Shown here one piece after another: positions 1 to 5,458 of a stretch of DNA of 6,600 nt (its first letter is position 1; each line of letters opens with the position of its first letter). Location: NCBI GenBank assembly GCA_900547855.1, contig URIK01000101.1, positions 1 through 6,600 of the forward strand, in the 5' to 3' direction. Under the pieces are notes generated by a model, which was given only the letters and a program-made list of their open reading frames with translations, did no database searches and was not told the origin of the DNA. Made by a program: the position numbers and the translations under genes. The DNA comes from an uncultured Collinsella sp. Its GTDB lineage: Bacteria; Actinomycetota; Coriobacteriia; Coriobacteriales; Coriobacteriaceae.

Positions 1-48
1 TCTACACTCGACTAGTCGTCGGCAGCGTCAGATGTGTATAAGAGACAG
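1..48 (+). other. Nextera i5/Read-1 sequencing adapter (artefact)
   Basis: This is library adapter, not genome. Bases 1-7 (tctacac) are the end of the Illumina P5 arm, 8-15 (tcgactag) sit in the i5 index position, 16-29 (tcgtcggcagcgtc) are the Nextera Read-1 adapter, and 30-48 (agatgtgtataagagacag) are the 19-bp Tn5 mosaic end. Genomic DNA begins at 49. The adapter supplies a false C-terminus (VSYTHLTLPTTSRV) and stop codon (2-4) to the truncated nanE on the minus strand, and false starts such as MCIRDS on the plus strand. Confidence 0.98.
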
Positions 49-532
49 TGGTGCAGTCGATGGCGGCGACGCCGTGAGAAAGCGTGGTGGATACCAGGTC
101 AAAGCCCATATCAACAGCACGGCGAATATCCTCGATGGTGGCACAATCCGCCATCAGGAGCACACCCTCCTCGTGCAGCGGACGGAAGGTATCCTCGACC
201 GTCTTGCCATCGGGGCGCGGACGATCGGTGGCGTCGATCGCCACGATATCGGCACCCGCAGCAACGCAGGCGCGAGCGTGGCGCAGCGTCGGCGTGATGT
301 AAACGCCCTCGTGCCCATCCTTCCACAGGCCGATGACGGGAACCTCACAGCGACCCTTAATGGCGGCAATGTCGGCAAGGCCCTGGCAGCGAATGGCGGC
401 GGCGCCGCCGAGCTCGCAAGCACGAGACATTTGAGCCATGGTCTCGGGCGTACGAAGCGGCTCGCCCATATACGCCTGAACGCTCACGACGAGCTTGCCC
501 TTCAGGGATTGAATCAATGGATCGACGGTCAT
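49..532 (-). CDS. nanE: N-acetylmannosamine-6-phosphate 2-epimerase, 3' end missing
   Basis: NanE is a cytoplasmic TIM-barrel enzyme converting ManNAc-6-P to GlcNAc-6-P, the step linking sialic acid catabolism to amino-sugar metabolism. The 161 genomic residues match the family in order: KGKLVVSVQA near the N-terminus (11-20), GAAAIRCQG (43-51), VIGLWKD with the expected catalytic lysine K71, the hallmark ADIVAIDATDRPRPDG (94-109), LMADCAT (126-132) and GFDLVSTTLSHG (143-154). The ATG at 532 is chosen because it lies just before the conserved first strand and has GAGAAAGG 10 nt upstream (550-543). Family members are about 220-235 residues, so roughly 65-70 residues, including the C-terminal glycine-rich phosphate-binding part, are absent. 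The apparent C-terminus after residue 161-162 is adapter translation, so this is an assembly end, not a pseudogene. It lies 70 nt downstream of the kinase gene, with a hairpin between. Confidence 0.95.
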
Positions 533-555
533 AAGGCTGTAACCTTTCTCAGAAC

Positions 556-586
556 AGCCTCCCGAGGCGTGTTGTCTCGGGAGGCT
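556..586 (-). terminator. Terminator-like hairpin between nanK-like gene and nanE
   Basis: A perfect 11-bp GC-rich stem (556-566 with 576-586) carries a 9-nt loop. It starts 17 nt after the kinase stop codon and ends 5 nt before the nanE Shine-Dalgarno. On the minus strand it is followed only by GTTCTG, not a real U-tract, so efficient termination is doubtful. It may be a leaky terminator, an mRNA processing or stabilising element that sets nanE level, or a structure controlling access to the nanE ribosome binding site. Confidence 0.6.
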
Positions 587-602
587 CCTACAGAAGATAC
601 GT

Positions 603-1568
603 TTACTTCAACGAGGCAAGAAGATGCTCAGCGGCACCGATGAGCGGAGCATCGCCCTCCAGAGAACCGATGAGGATCGGCGTGTCCTGAAGCGGATCGA
701 GCGCCTGGCTGGCATAGCCCTCGTGCACCGAATCCTTCCACGTCTGTGAACGCCAATCGGGACCTTGGTGAATCACGCCGCCCGAAAGCACGATGACCTC
801 GGGGTCCAGGATGTTAGCGAGCGAGCCCAAGCTGGCACCCAGCGCAAAGCCGGCGTCATGGATGACCTCGGTCGCCTTTGCGTCGCCCGCGCGGCACAGG
901 TCGTTCACATCGCGACCGACCGAAGGACGGCTGGGGTCGACGCGACCAAAGCGCTCATCGTACATTCGACCAATGGAAGTGCCCGAAGCAACCGACTCCA
1001 GATGGCCGGAACGCCCACAGGCGCAGGGAATGCCGGCGGCAGCCGAGCACTCGATGTGGCCCATATGGCCAGCAGCACCATGGAAGCCTTGCATCACGCG
1101 GCCGTTCTCGACATATGCGCCGCCGATGCCCGTACCGATGCCAAGACACAAGACGGAGAACTTGCCCTTGCCGACGCCCCAGTGGGCCTCGCCCAGAGCA
1201 TGAGCCTGCACGTCGCCTACAACGGCAACGGGAAGACCGAGGTCCTCGCGCAGACGCGGCCCCAACTGGACGCCGGACCAGCCGGGCATGATCTCGTTGG
1301 CATACGCGATGGCGCCCGTCTTGGGATCGACGACGCCGGCGGCACCAATGCCGACGCCAAGGACCTCGACATCGGGATTCGCCTCGAGAGCAGCCTTGAT
1401 GGACGCTTCGATACGCTGGAAGACGGCCTCGCCGCCCTCTTGAGCCTCGGTGGGAACCTCGGCCTCAAAAACGGGATGGGGCACACTGCCGTCAGCCGGG
1501 TACTCCATGATGGCAGTCGCGATCTTAGTTCCGCCGATATCGACAGAGCAGACGTACTTGTTCTCCAT
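603..1568 (-). CDS. nanK: ROK-family sugar kinase, probable N-acetylmannosamine kinase
   Basis: A 321-residue cytoplasmic kinase of the ROK family, inferred to phosphorylate ManNAc with ATP to ManNAc-6-P for the adjacent NanE. Visible features are the N-terminal phosphate-binding loop DIGGTK (10-15), the probable catalytic base D119 in VVGDVQAHALGE, GIGTGIGG (143-150), the sugar and zinc-binding segment GHMGHI (167-172) with CACGRSGHLES (182-192), and the C-terminal adenine-side segment LDPEVIVLSGG (254-264). Most ROK glucokinases have GEIGH where this has GHMGH. As I recall, E. coli NanK also has GHIGH, which favours ManNAc over glucose. The third zinc cysteine of the usual CxCGxxGC motif is His189 here. 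The ATG at 1568 has a strong AAGGAG 6 nt upstream. Length is slightly above the ~290-300 of E. coli NanK. Glucokinase or another N-acylhexosamine kinase remains possible from sequence alone. Confidence 0.82.
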   Translation of the reverse strand: MENKYVCSVDIGGTKIATAIMEYPADGSVPHPVFEAEVPTEAQEGGEAVFQRIEASIKAALEANPDVEVLGVGIGAAGVVDPKTGAIAYANEIMPGWSGVQLGPRLREDLGLPVAVVGDVQAHALGEAHWGVGKGKFSVLCLGIGTGIGGAYVENGRVMQGFHGAAGHMGHIECSAAAGIPCACGRSGHLESVASGTSIGRMYDERFGRVDPSRPSVGRDVNDLCRAGDAKATEVIHDAGFALGASLGSLANILDPEVIVLSGGVIHQGPDWRSQTWKDSVHEGYASQALDPLQDTPILIGSLEGDAPLIGAAEHLLASLK

Positions 1569-1573
1569 GTCGC

Positions 1574-1580
1574 TCTCCTT
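1574..1580 (-). promoter_or_regulatory. Ribosome binding site of nanK-like gene
   Basis: On the minus strand AAGGAGA lies about 5-6 nt before the ATG at 1568 and fixes this start. A T6 run (1593-1588) lies just upstream, but no stem abuts it, so it is not read as a terminator. Confidence 0.85.
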
Positions 1581-1611
1581 AGGAGATAAAAAACAACTAC
1601 AGGAAATGAAG

Positions 1612-1630
1612 GCTGCGTTATCGCCGCAGC
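1612..1630 (-). other. Small hairpin in the nanK leader
   Basis: A 6-bp stem (GCTGCG/CGCAGC, 1612-1617 with 1625-1630) has a 7-nt loop and lies 44 nt upstream of the nanK start, just downstream of the large hairpin on the minus strand. The following minus-strand sequence (CTTCATTTCC) is only moderately T-rich. It could be a weak terminator/attenuator stem or may have no role. Confidence 0.35.
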
Positions 1631-1633
1631 TTG

Positions 1634-1743
1634 GTAAAGGTTTCCCGGGTGCCCGAGGTTGGAGTGAAAGCGGTCGGGCGTTGACCTAATGGGTCACGCT
1701 CGACCACTTGAGCCCCAAGATCGGGTGCCCGGGGAAGCTTTAC
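1634..1743. repeat. Long imperfect inverted repeat / extended hairpin
   Basis: Bases 1634-1656 pair with 1721-1743: on a plus-strand transcript 22 of 23 positions pair, three as G-U, with one G-G mismatch. Further pairing continues inward: 1659-1662 with 1715-1718, 1672-1680 with 1697-1705, and 1682-1686 with 1692-1696, closing on a 5-nt loop at 1687-1691. It fills most of the nanA-nanK gap, and the outer arm includes the nanA stop codon (1740-1742). The minus-strand transcript, the sense one here, pairs less well because the G-U pairs become A-C mismatches. No U-tract follows on either strand. It could be a REP-like palindromic element, an mRNA-stability or processing structure, or a remnant of a small inverted-repeat element. 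Confidence 0.6.
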
Positions 1744-2660
1744 AGGAGACCGTTGTCCTGGAGGACCTTCTTAATAGCCTCGACGTTCTCGCCGGTCATG
1801 GCCTTCACCGGGCGCGGCATGGTCGGGCTGTCGAAGATGCCCATGAGGTTCATAGCGGTCTTGAAGGCGCCGACGCCACCGGCATAGCCCTGGACGCCCG
1901 AGGTGACATCCCAGATGTGCGAAATCTCATTGAGGCGATCCTGCTCGGCCTTGACGGTAGCCCAGTCACCAGCCTGAGCGGCCTTCCACTGACGCACGTA
2001 GCCCTCGGGCTCAACGTTGGCGAGACCCGGGACGGAACCGTCGGCGCCACCGAGGTAGGCGCCGTCGACAACAACCTCGTGACCGGTGAGAATGCTCATC
2101 GGATGGCCGTTCTTCTCGTTCTCCTGAACGAGGTAGCGGAACGAGATGTCATCACCCGAGGAATCCTTGACGCCGGCCAGAACGCCCTCGGCACCGAGCT
2201 TGGCAAGGAGCTTCCAGGGGAGCTTGGTGTGAACGCAGACGGGAATGTCATAGGCAAAGATGGGCAGGTCGAGTTCCTCATGCAGGATGCGGAAGTGCTC
2301 CTCGACCTCGGTCATGCCCTGCAGGGCATAGAACGGGCAGGTGGCGACAAGCGCATCGGCGCCCAGCTCCTGAGCGACCTTACCGTGCTCGATCATGCGC
2401 TCGGTCTCGGTGTCGATGATGCCGACCAGAACGGGAACGCGGTGGTCGACGATACGAACGGCCTCGGCGATAATCTGGCGACGGCGCTCGTCGGTGGAGA
2501 AGACGACCTCGCCCGAGGATCCCAAGAAGAACAGGCCATCGACGCCGGCATCGATCATGCGGTTGATGCTGCGCTCAAAGGAGGCAACATCGAGCTGGTG
2601 GTCTTCGGTATCGGGAACAACGACGGGAGGGATAACGCCGGTGAATTTCTGAGTTGCCAC
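1740..2660 (-). CDS. nanA: N-acetylneuraminate lyase / DapA-superfamily aldolase
   Basis: A 306-residue class I (Schiff-base) aldolase of the NAL/DHDPS TIM-barrel superfamily, inferred to cleave N-acetylneuraminate to ManNAc and pyruvate in the cytoplasm. Counting from the GTG, it shows the pyruvate-carboxylate loop GSSGE (47-51), the catalytic tyrosine Y137 in FAYDIP and the Schiff-base lysine K165 in GVKDSSGD. These are the same positions as Y137 and K165 of E. coli NanA, and the usual length is about 295-305. The GTG at 2660 is chosen because AAGGAG lies 6 nt upstream. The frame stays open to an ATG at 2744, but that start would overlap the upstream gene and add 28 non-family residues. The name rests on the nanK and nanE neighbours: by ungapped alignment several sugar-side-chain residues of E. 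coli NanA are not kept (E192 to V196, S208 to G212, D191 to E195), so another 2-keto-acid aldolase activity is possible. Confidence 0.75.
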   Translation of the reverse strand: MATQKFTGVIPPVVVPDTEDHQLDVASFERSINRMIDAGVDGLFFLGSSGEVVFSTDERRRQIIAEAVRIVDHRVPVLVGIIDTETERMIEHGKVAQELGADALVATCPFYALQGMTEVEEHFRILHEELDLPIFAYDIPVCVHTKLPWKLLAKLGAEGVLAGVKDSSGDDISFRYLVQENEKNGHPMSILTGHEVVVDGAYLGGADGSVPGLANVEPEGYVRQWKAAQAGDWATVKAEQDRLNEISHIWDVTSGVQGYAGGVGAFKTAMNLMGIFDSPTMPRPVKAMTGENVEAIKKVLQDNGLL

Positions 2661-2666
2661 AAGAAT

Positions 2667-2672
2667 CTCCTT
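2667..2672 (-). promoter_or_regulatory. Ribosome binding site deciding the nanA GTG start
   Basis: Minus-strand AAGGAG lies 6 nt before GTG at 2660. It decides the start in favour of 306 residues rather than the 334-residue open frame beginning at 2744. Confidence 0.85.
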
Positions 2673-2683
2673 AGTTGTCTGGC

Positions 2684-2702
2684 GGGCAGCCCTATGCCGC
2701 CC
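2684..2702 (-). other. Small hairpin upstream of nanA
   Basis: A 7-bp stem (2684-2690 with 2696-2702) has a 5-nt loop. On the minus transcript it reads GGGCGGC-AUAGG-GCUGCCC with one G-U pair. It lies in the 68-nt gap between the CE7-like gene and nanA, 11 nt upstream of the nanA ribosome binding site. No U-tract follows, so it is not called a terminator. Confidence 0.4.
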
Positions 2703-2728
2703 ACTCTTGTTGGCAGTGTCCAGGCCGT

Positions 2729-3580
2729 CTAGGCCAAAGAACACGGGTAGAACGTTTGGTTAAAGAAGTCGACGACTTCGTTTTCGAACGCATTGATGCG
2801 CTCGTGAGCGTATTTTGCATAGATGATATGCCTCCGGTCACACTCAAGACCGTTGAATACGGCAAACTGATCCTTGGGATCGCTCACGGTATCCATAAGC
2901 GATGTGCCCATGAGCACCGATCCGCGCACCCGAGACGACAGCGCCTCGAGGCCGCCAGGAAGCGGATTGGCAACCGCCGTGCAGGCGAGGCCCCGCTCGT
3001 CCAGAGCAGAAACCGCCAGCGCGACTCCGCCGCCAAGACCCTCGCCCCATGCAAAGATGCGGTCGGGGTCCATGCCATCAAGATTGCGCGCCACCTTCGC
3101 CAGCGCGCAACCCCAACGGACGTGCTCGACAAAAGCGGGCGAAGAAATCCCCCGCTGCAGGTCGTCCGCACCAGCAACATCGTCATCCAGCGCGAGGACG
3201 GCATACCCCATGGCGGCAAATCTCGTCATGTGATGCCAGCCACGCACAGGCCGATCGATGTCGTGGAACATCAGGCACAACGGCACGCGCTCAGATACTC
3301 GGGCACGACCGACAGGCTCGATCAAACGAGCGTGAATCGCATCGTCGCCGAGCTCAAAGGAGACCTCCGAGTAACGGGCGCAGGGGTTAACAAAGTCAAT
3401 CGCCGTAATGGCCAGGCCTTGAATCTCAAGATTCGAAGCGCATGTCTCTAAATCAGAAACATCTGCTTGGACATCACCGCGCCAGTCCCGATATTCAGCG
3501 AGCCTTGACGAAACCGTTCCAGGAATTCCCACGAGCCCGGGGACAATCAGCTCGTCAACATTGCTCTCGCACTTAGACAT
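2729..3580 (-). CDS. Divergent CE7-like alpha/beta-hydrolase, apparent pseudoenzyme
   Basis: A 283-residue protein alignable to its upstream neighbour along most of its length: RLAEYRD (26-32), AIHARLIEP (81-89), FHDIDRPVRGW (105-115), GYAVLALD (125-132), QFAVFNGLECDRRH (238-251) and AHERINAF (258-265). It is therefore a CE7-like (acetylxylan esterase type) fold. In the nucleophile elbow, where the neighbour has GASQGGG, this protein has GEGLGGG (179-185), placing Gly181 at the serine position. The GQG motif is also lost (DDDVAGADD), while the acid D230 and base H259 positions remain. The stretch between elbow and acid residue is about 42 residues shorter (49 versus 91). There is an N-terminal extension of about 16 residues, no signal peptide and no membrane segment. 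The ATG at 3580 overlaps the preceding gene by 8 nt and has a G-rich Shine-Dalgarno, indicating translational coupling. It may be a non-catalytic partner or binding subunit; that role is speculative. The reading frame is intact, arguing against simple decay. Confidence 0.7.
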   Translation of the reverse strand: MSKCESNVDELIVPGLVGIPGTVSSRLAEYRDWRGDVQADVSDLETCASNLEIQGLAITAIDFVNPCARYSEVSFELGDDAIHARLIEPVGRARVSERVPLCLMFHDIDRPVRGWHHMTRFAAMGYAVLALDDDVAGADDLQRGISSPAFVEHVRWGCALAKVARNLDGMDPDRIFAWGEGLGGGVALAVSALDERGLACTAVANPLPGGLEALSSRVRGSVLMGTSLMDTVSDPKDQFAVFNGLECDRRHIIYAKYAHERINAFENEVVDFFNQTFYPCSLA

Positions 3581-4550
3581 GAGCCTCCCCTCCCTTGCAG
3601 AAAAACGGAATGATCAGATCGTCAAAATCCTGAATCTCCTCGTGGCCAAAGCCTTCAAAGAACTCATGACGCTTTTCGCAGGTCAGGTTGTTATAGACCG
3701 CAAACTGCGTCGCTGGCGGACAGACGATATCGGCTGTGCCGGTGCCAAACAGCATGGGGCATTTGACCATAGGGGCAAAGTTCTTGGAATCGAAGTACGC
3801 CAGCTTGGCATAGGCTTCGTCAATACGAGTCGAGTCCTCGTCAAACCAGCGAGACCAATAGCGCAGGCCCTCGTAGGCAATGTCGTCGGCATCCAAATCC
3901 CAGACCAGGCGGAAATCTGACAGGAAGGGATAGAGGATGGCGGCGCGATTGATAAGCTCGCTGTTAAGCGCACAGGTCGCAATGCCCAAACCGCCGCCCT
4001 GCGACGCGCCGTTCACAAACACACGCGCAAGATCGATGCCCTCGAGCTCGCGAACGATGCGGCACAGGATGCGAATATCTTGGTGCAAGCGGACATAGTA
4101 GAGGTTGGCCGGGTCGCCGTCGATACCGGCGACGATATGCCCGGCAACCGTTGTGCCCTCAAATCCACCAATGTCCTCGGAGGGACCTCCTTGGCCGGGG
4201 CAGTCGAGGGCGATGAGTGCCATGCCCATGCCCGCAAACGACGCCTGCTCAAACCAGCTGCGGCTTGCACCCGGATACCCATGGAACTGAAGCACCAATG
4301 GCACGGGCTCGTCCGAGACGGGCTTAAGGTACTTGGCATGCAGGCGAGCGCCACACATGCCGGTATACCAGAGGTCGAAAAGCTGGCAGGTCGCGGCATC
4401 GTTGACCGATGCCGTCTCGATCGCATAGTCAAGCCCGACGGCGTCGGCCTCGGCCATGCGATCCTTCCAAAAGAGATCGAAATCTGATGGACGGGGCATG
4501 GCGCCTCGATATTCACCAAATTGATGTTGTAGCTCCTGAGCACTTGGCAT
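3573..4550 (-). CDS. CE7-family acetylesterase (acetylxylan esterase/cephalosporin-C deacetylase type)
   Basis: A 325-residue alpha/beta-hydrolase expected to remove acetyl groups from small acetylated sugars in the cytoplasm. No signal peptide is visible. Counting from ATG 4550: EYR at 13-15, LQFHGYPG oxyanion region (87-94), DCPGQGG (116-122), nucleophile elbow NGASQGGG with S183, acid D274 in GTADIVCPP, and base H303 in FGHE. Length and D/H positions equal those I recall for Thermotoga maritima AXE (325 residues; S188, D274, H303). The ATG at 4550 is preferred over TTG 4565 because the conserved Tyr falls at residue 14 as in that enzyme, although its ribosome binding site is weak (AAAGG 17 nt upstream). 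The family arginine in RGQG is proline here. Its place between an importer and nanA suggests O-acetylated sialic acid as substrate, since CE7-type esterases are known near sialic acid loci in other Gram-positives. Xylo-oligosaccharide or other acetyl-sugar substrates are alternatives. Confidence 0.85.
   Translation of the reverse strand: MPSAQELQHQFGEYRGAMPRPSDFDLFWKDRMAEADAVGLDYAIETASVNDAATCQLFDLWYTGMCGARLHAKYLKPVSDEPVPLVLQFHGYPGASRSWFEQASFAGMGMALIALDCPGQGGPSEDIGGFEGTTVAGHIVAGIDGDPANLYYVRLHQDIRILCRIVRELEGIDLARVFVNGASQGGGLGIATCALNSELINRAAILYPFLSDFRLVWDLDADDIAYEGLRYWSRWFDEDSTRIDEAYAKLAYFDSKNFAPMVKCPMLFGTGTADIVCPPATQFAVYNNLTCEKRHEFFEGFGHEEIQDFDDLIIPFFCKGGEAHV
3584..3595 (-). promoter_or_regulatory. 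G-rich ribosome binding site in a gene overlap
   Basis: Minus-strand AGGGAGGGGAGG lies 3-8 nt before ATG 3580, inside the last codons of the upstream acetylesterase gene, which ends at 3573. With the 8-nt overlap it points to coupled translation of the two CE7-type proteins. Confidence 0.7.
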
Positions 4551-4586
4551 GGCTCGTGAACCCAACCTTTCGAAATCGCAACGGAG

Positions 4587-4614
4587 GTGCGCCCGGCAAG
4601 GGAACCGGGCGCAC
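4587..4614 (-). terminator. Hairpin between ABC transporter and catabolic genes
   Basis: A perfect 10-bp GC-rich stem (4587-4596 with 4605-4614) with an 8-nt loop starts 16 nt after the ATPase stop codon. On the minus strand it is followed by CTCCGTTGCGATTTCG, only weakly T-rich. It is likely a partial terminator or processing site separating the transporter genes from the esterase-lyase genes. No clear promoter is visible in the remaining 36 nt before ATG 4550, so read-through is probably needed. Confidence 0.6.
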
Positions 4615-4630
4615 GGGAGGGAAAGCGAGG

Positions 4631-5458
4631 CTACTCGCCGAGCTTGGGGTGCAGCAGCGACGGCGCAGCGCCGAGCAGCATCTTGGTGTAGGGGTCCTGG
4701 GGGTGCTGGAAGACCTGCTTGGCCTCGCCCTGCTCGACGATCCTGCCGCCATTCATAACGATGATGTCGTCAGAGATATAGCGGACCGTCTGGATGTCAT
4801 GGCTGATGAACACCATGGCCAGGCCGAGTTCCTTCTTAAGGTCGGTCAGCAGGTTCAGAATCTGCGCGCGGACCGAAACGTCCAGAGCCGAGGTGGGCTC
4901 GTCGGCGATGATGGCATCGGGGTTCAGCGAAAGGGCACGGGCAATTGCGACGCGCTGGCGCTGGCCGCCCGAAAGCTGGCCGGGAAGAACCTCGGCAGCG
5001 GAGCTGGGCAGACCGGTGAGCTCCAAGAGTTCCTTGACGCGCTTCTCCTGCTCGGCCTCGGTACCCAGGTTGTGGACGCGCATGGGGTCGAGCAGCTGCT
5101 CGCGAACGACCATGCGGGGGTTGAGCGCCGTGGCCGGGTTCTGGAACACGACCGAGATGACGCGACCCATGTGGCGACGGTCCTCGGCGGTACGTTTGGT
5201 AACGTCCTTGCCCTTAAAGTAGACCTTGCCGCTCGTGGGGGCCTGCAGGCCGCACATGACGTTAGCGGTGGTGGACTTACCGCAACCGGACTCGCCGACG
5301 ATGCCGATCGTCTGACCGGGCATGAGCTTAATCGTTACACCCTGGACGGCGTGAACCAGGTTGGGGTGCAGAATCGAGCCGGTACGGGTCCTAAAGGTGA
5401 CGTGGACGTCATCAAGGAAGATGATCGGCTCGACGCCGTTGACTGCGGTCTCGCTCAT
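4631..5458 (-). CDS. Oligopeptide-type ABC transporter ATP-binding protein (OppF/DppF-like)
   Basis: A 275-residue cytoplasmic ATPase energising an importer of the peptide/opine/nickel class. All nucleotide-binding motifs are present: Walker A GESGCGKS (55-62), Q-loop Q106 in VVFQNP, signature LSGGQRQR (162-169), Walker B AIIADEP (182-188), D-loop SALD and H-loop H220 in FISHD. The protein stops shortly after the ATPase core (QDPYTKMLLGAAPSLL) and lacks the usual C-terminal oligopeptide/dipeptide (HPY-type) extension found in OppF proteins of about 310-330 residues. ATG 5458 follows the upstream stop codon without a gap, with GGAGGTGA 5 nt upstream, so the two ATPases are translationally coupled and probably form a heterodimer. 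The substrate cannot be read from the ATPase. The sialic acid catabolic genes next door make a SatABCD/NanBCDF-like sialic acid importer plausible, with di- or oligopeptides as the default alternative. Confidence 0.9.
   Translation of the reverse strand: MSETAVNGVEPIIFLDDVHVTFRTRTGSILHPNLVHAVQGVTIKLMPGQTIGIVGESGCGKSTTANVMCGLQAPTSGKVYFKGKDVTKRTAEDRRHMGRVISVVFQNPATALNPRMVVREQLLDPMRVHNLGTEAEQEKRVKELLELTGLPSSAAEVLPGQLSGGQRQRVAIARALSLNPDAIIADEPTSALDVSVRAQILNLLTDLKKELGLAMVFISHDIQTVRYISDDIIVMNGGRIVEQGEAKQVFQHPQDPYTKMLLGAAPSLLHPKLGE

Noticed and set aside
9..18. Palindrome cgactagtcg near the left end, resembling an operator or restriction-type site
   Set aside because: It spans the index-adapter junction of the Nextera primer and is technical sequence.
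49..532. nanE as a pseudogene or a protein with a novel C-terminal tail
   Set aside because: The break coincides exactly with the adapter junction, so it is a contig end.
1689..2732. 347-codon plus-strand open frame opposite the nanA-like gene
   Set aside because: Low-complexity, motif-free shadow of a gene with conserved active-site residues and a good ribosome binding site.
2661..2744. 28-residue N-terminal extension of the nanA-like protein from an ATG at 2744
   Set aside because: It would overlap the upstream gene, has no family similarity, and a GTG at 2660 has an ideally spaced AAGGAG.
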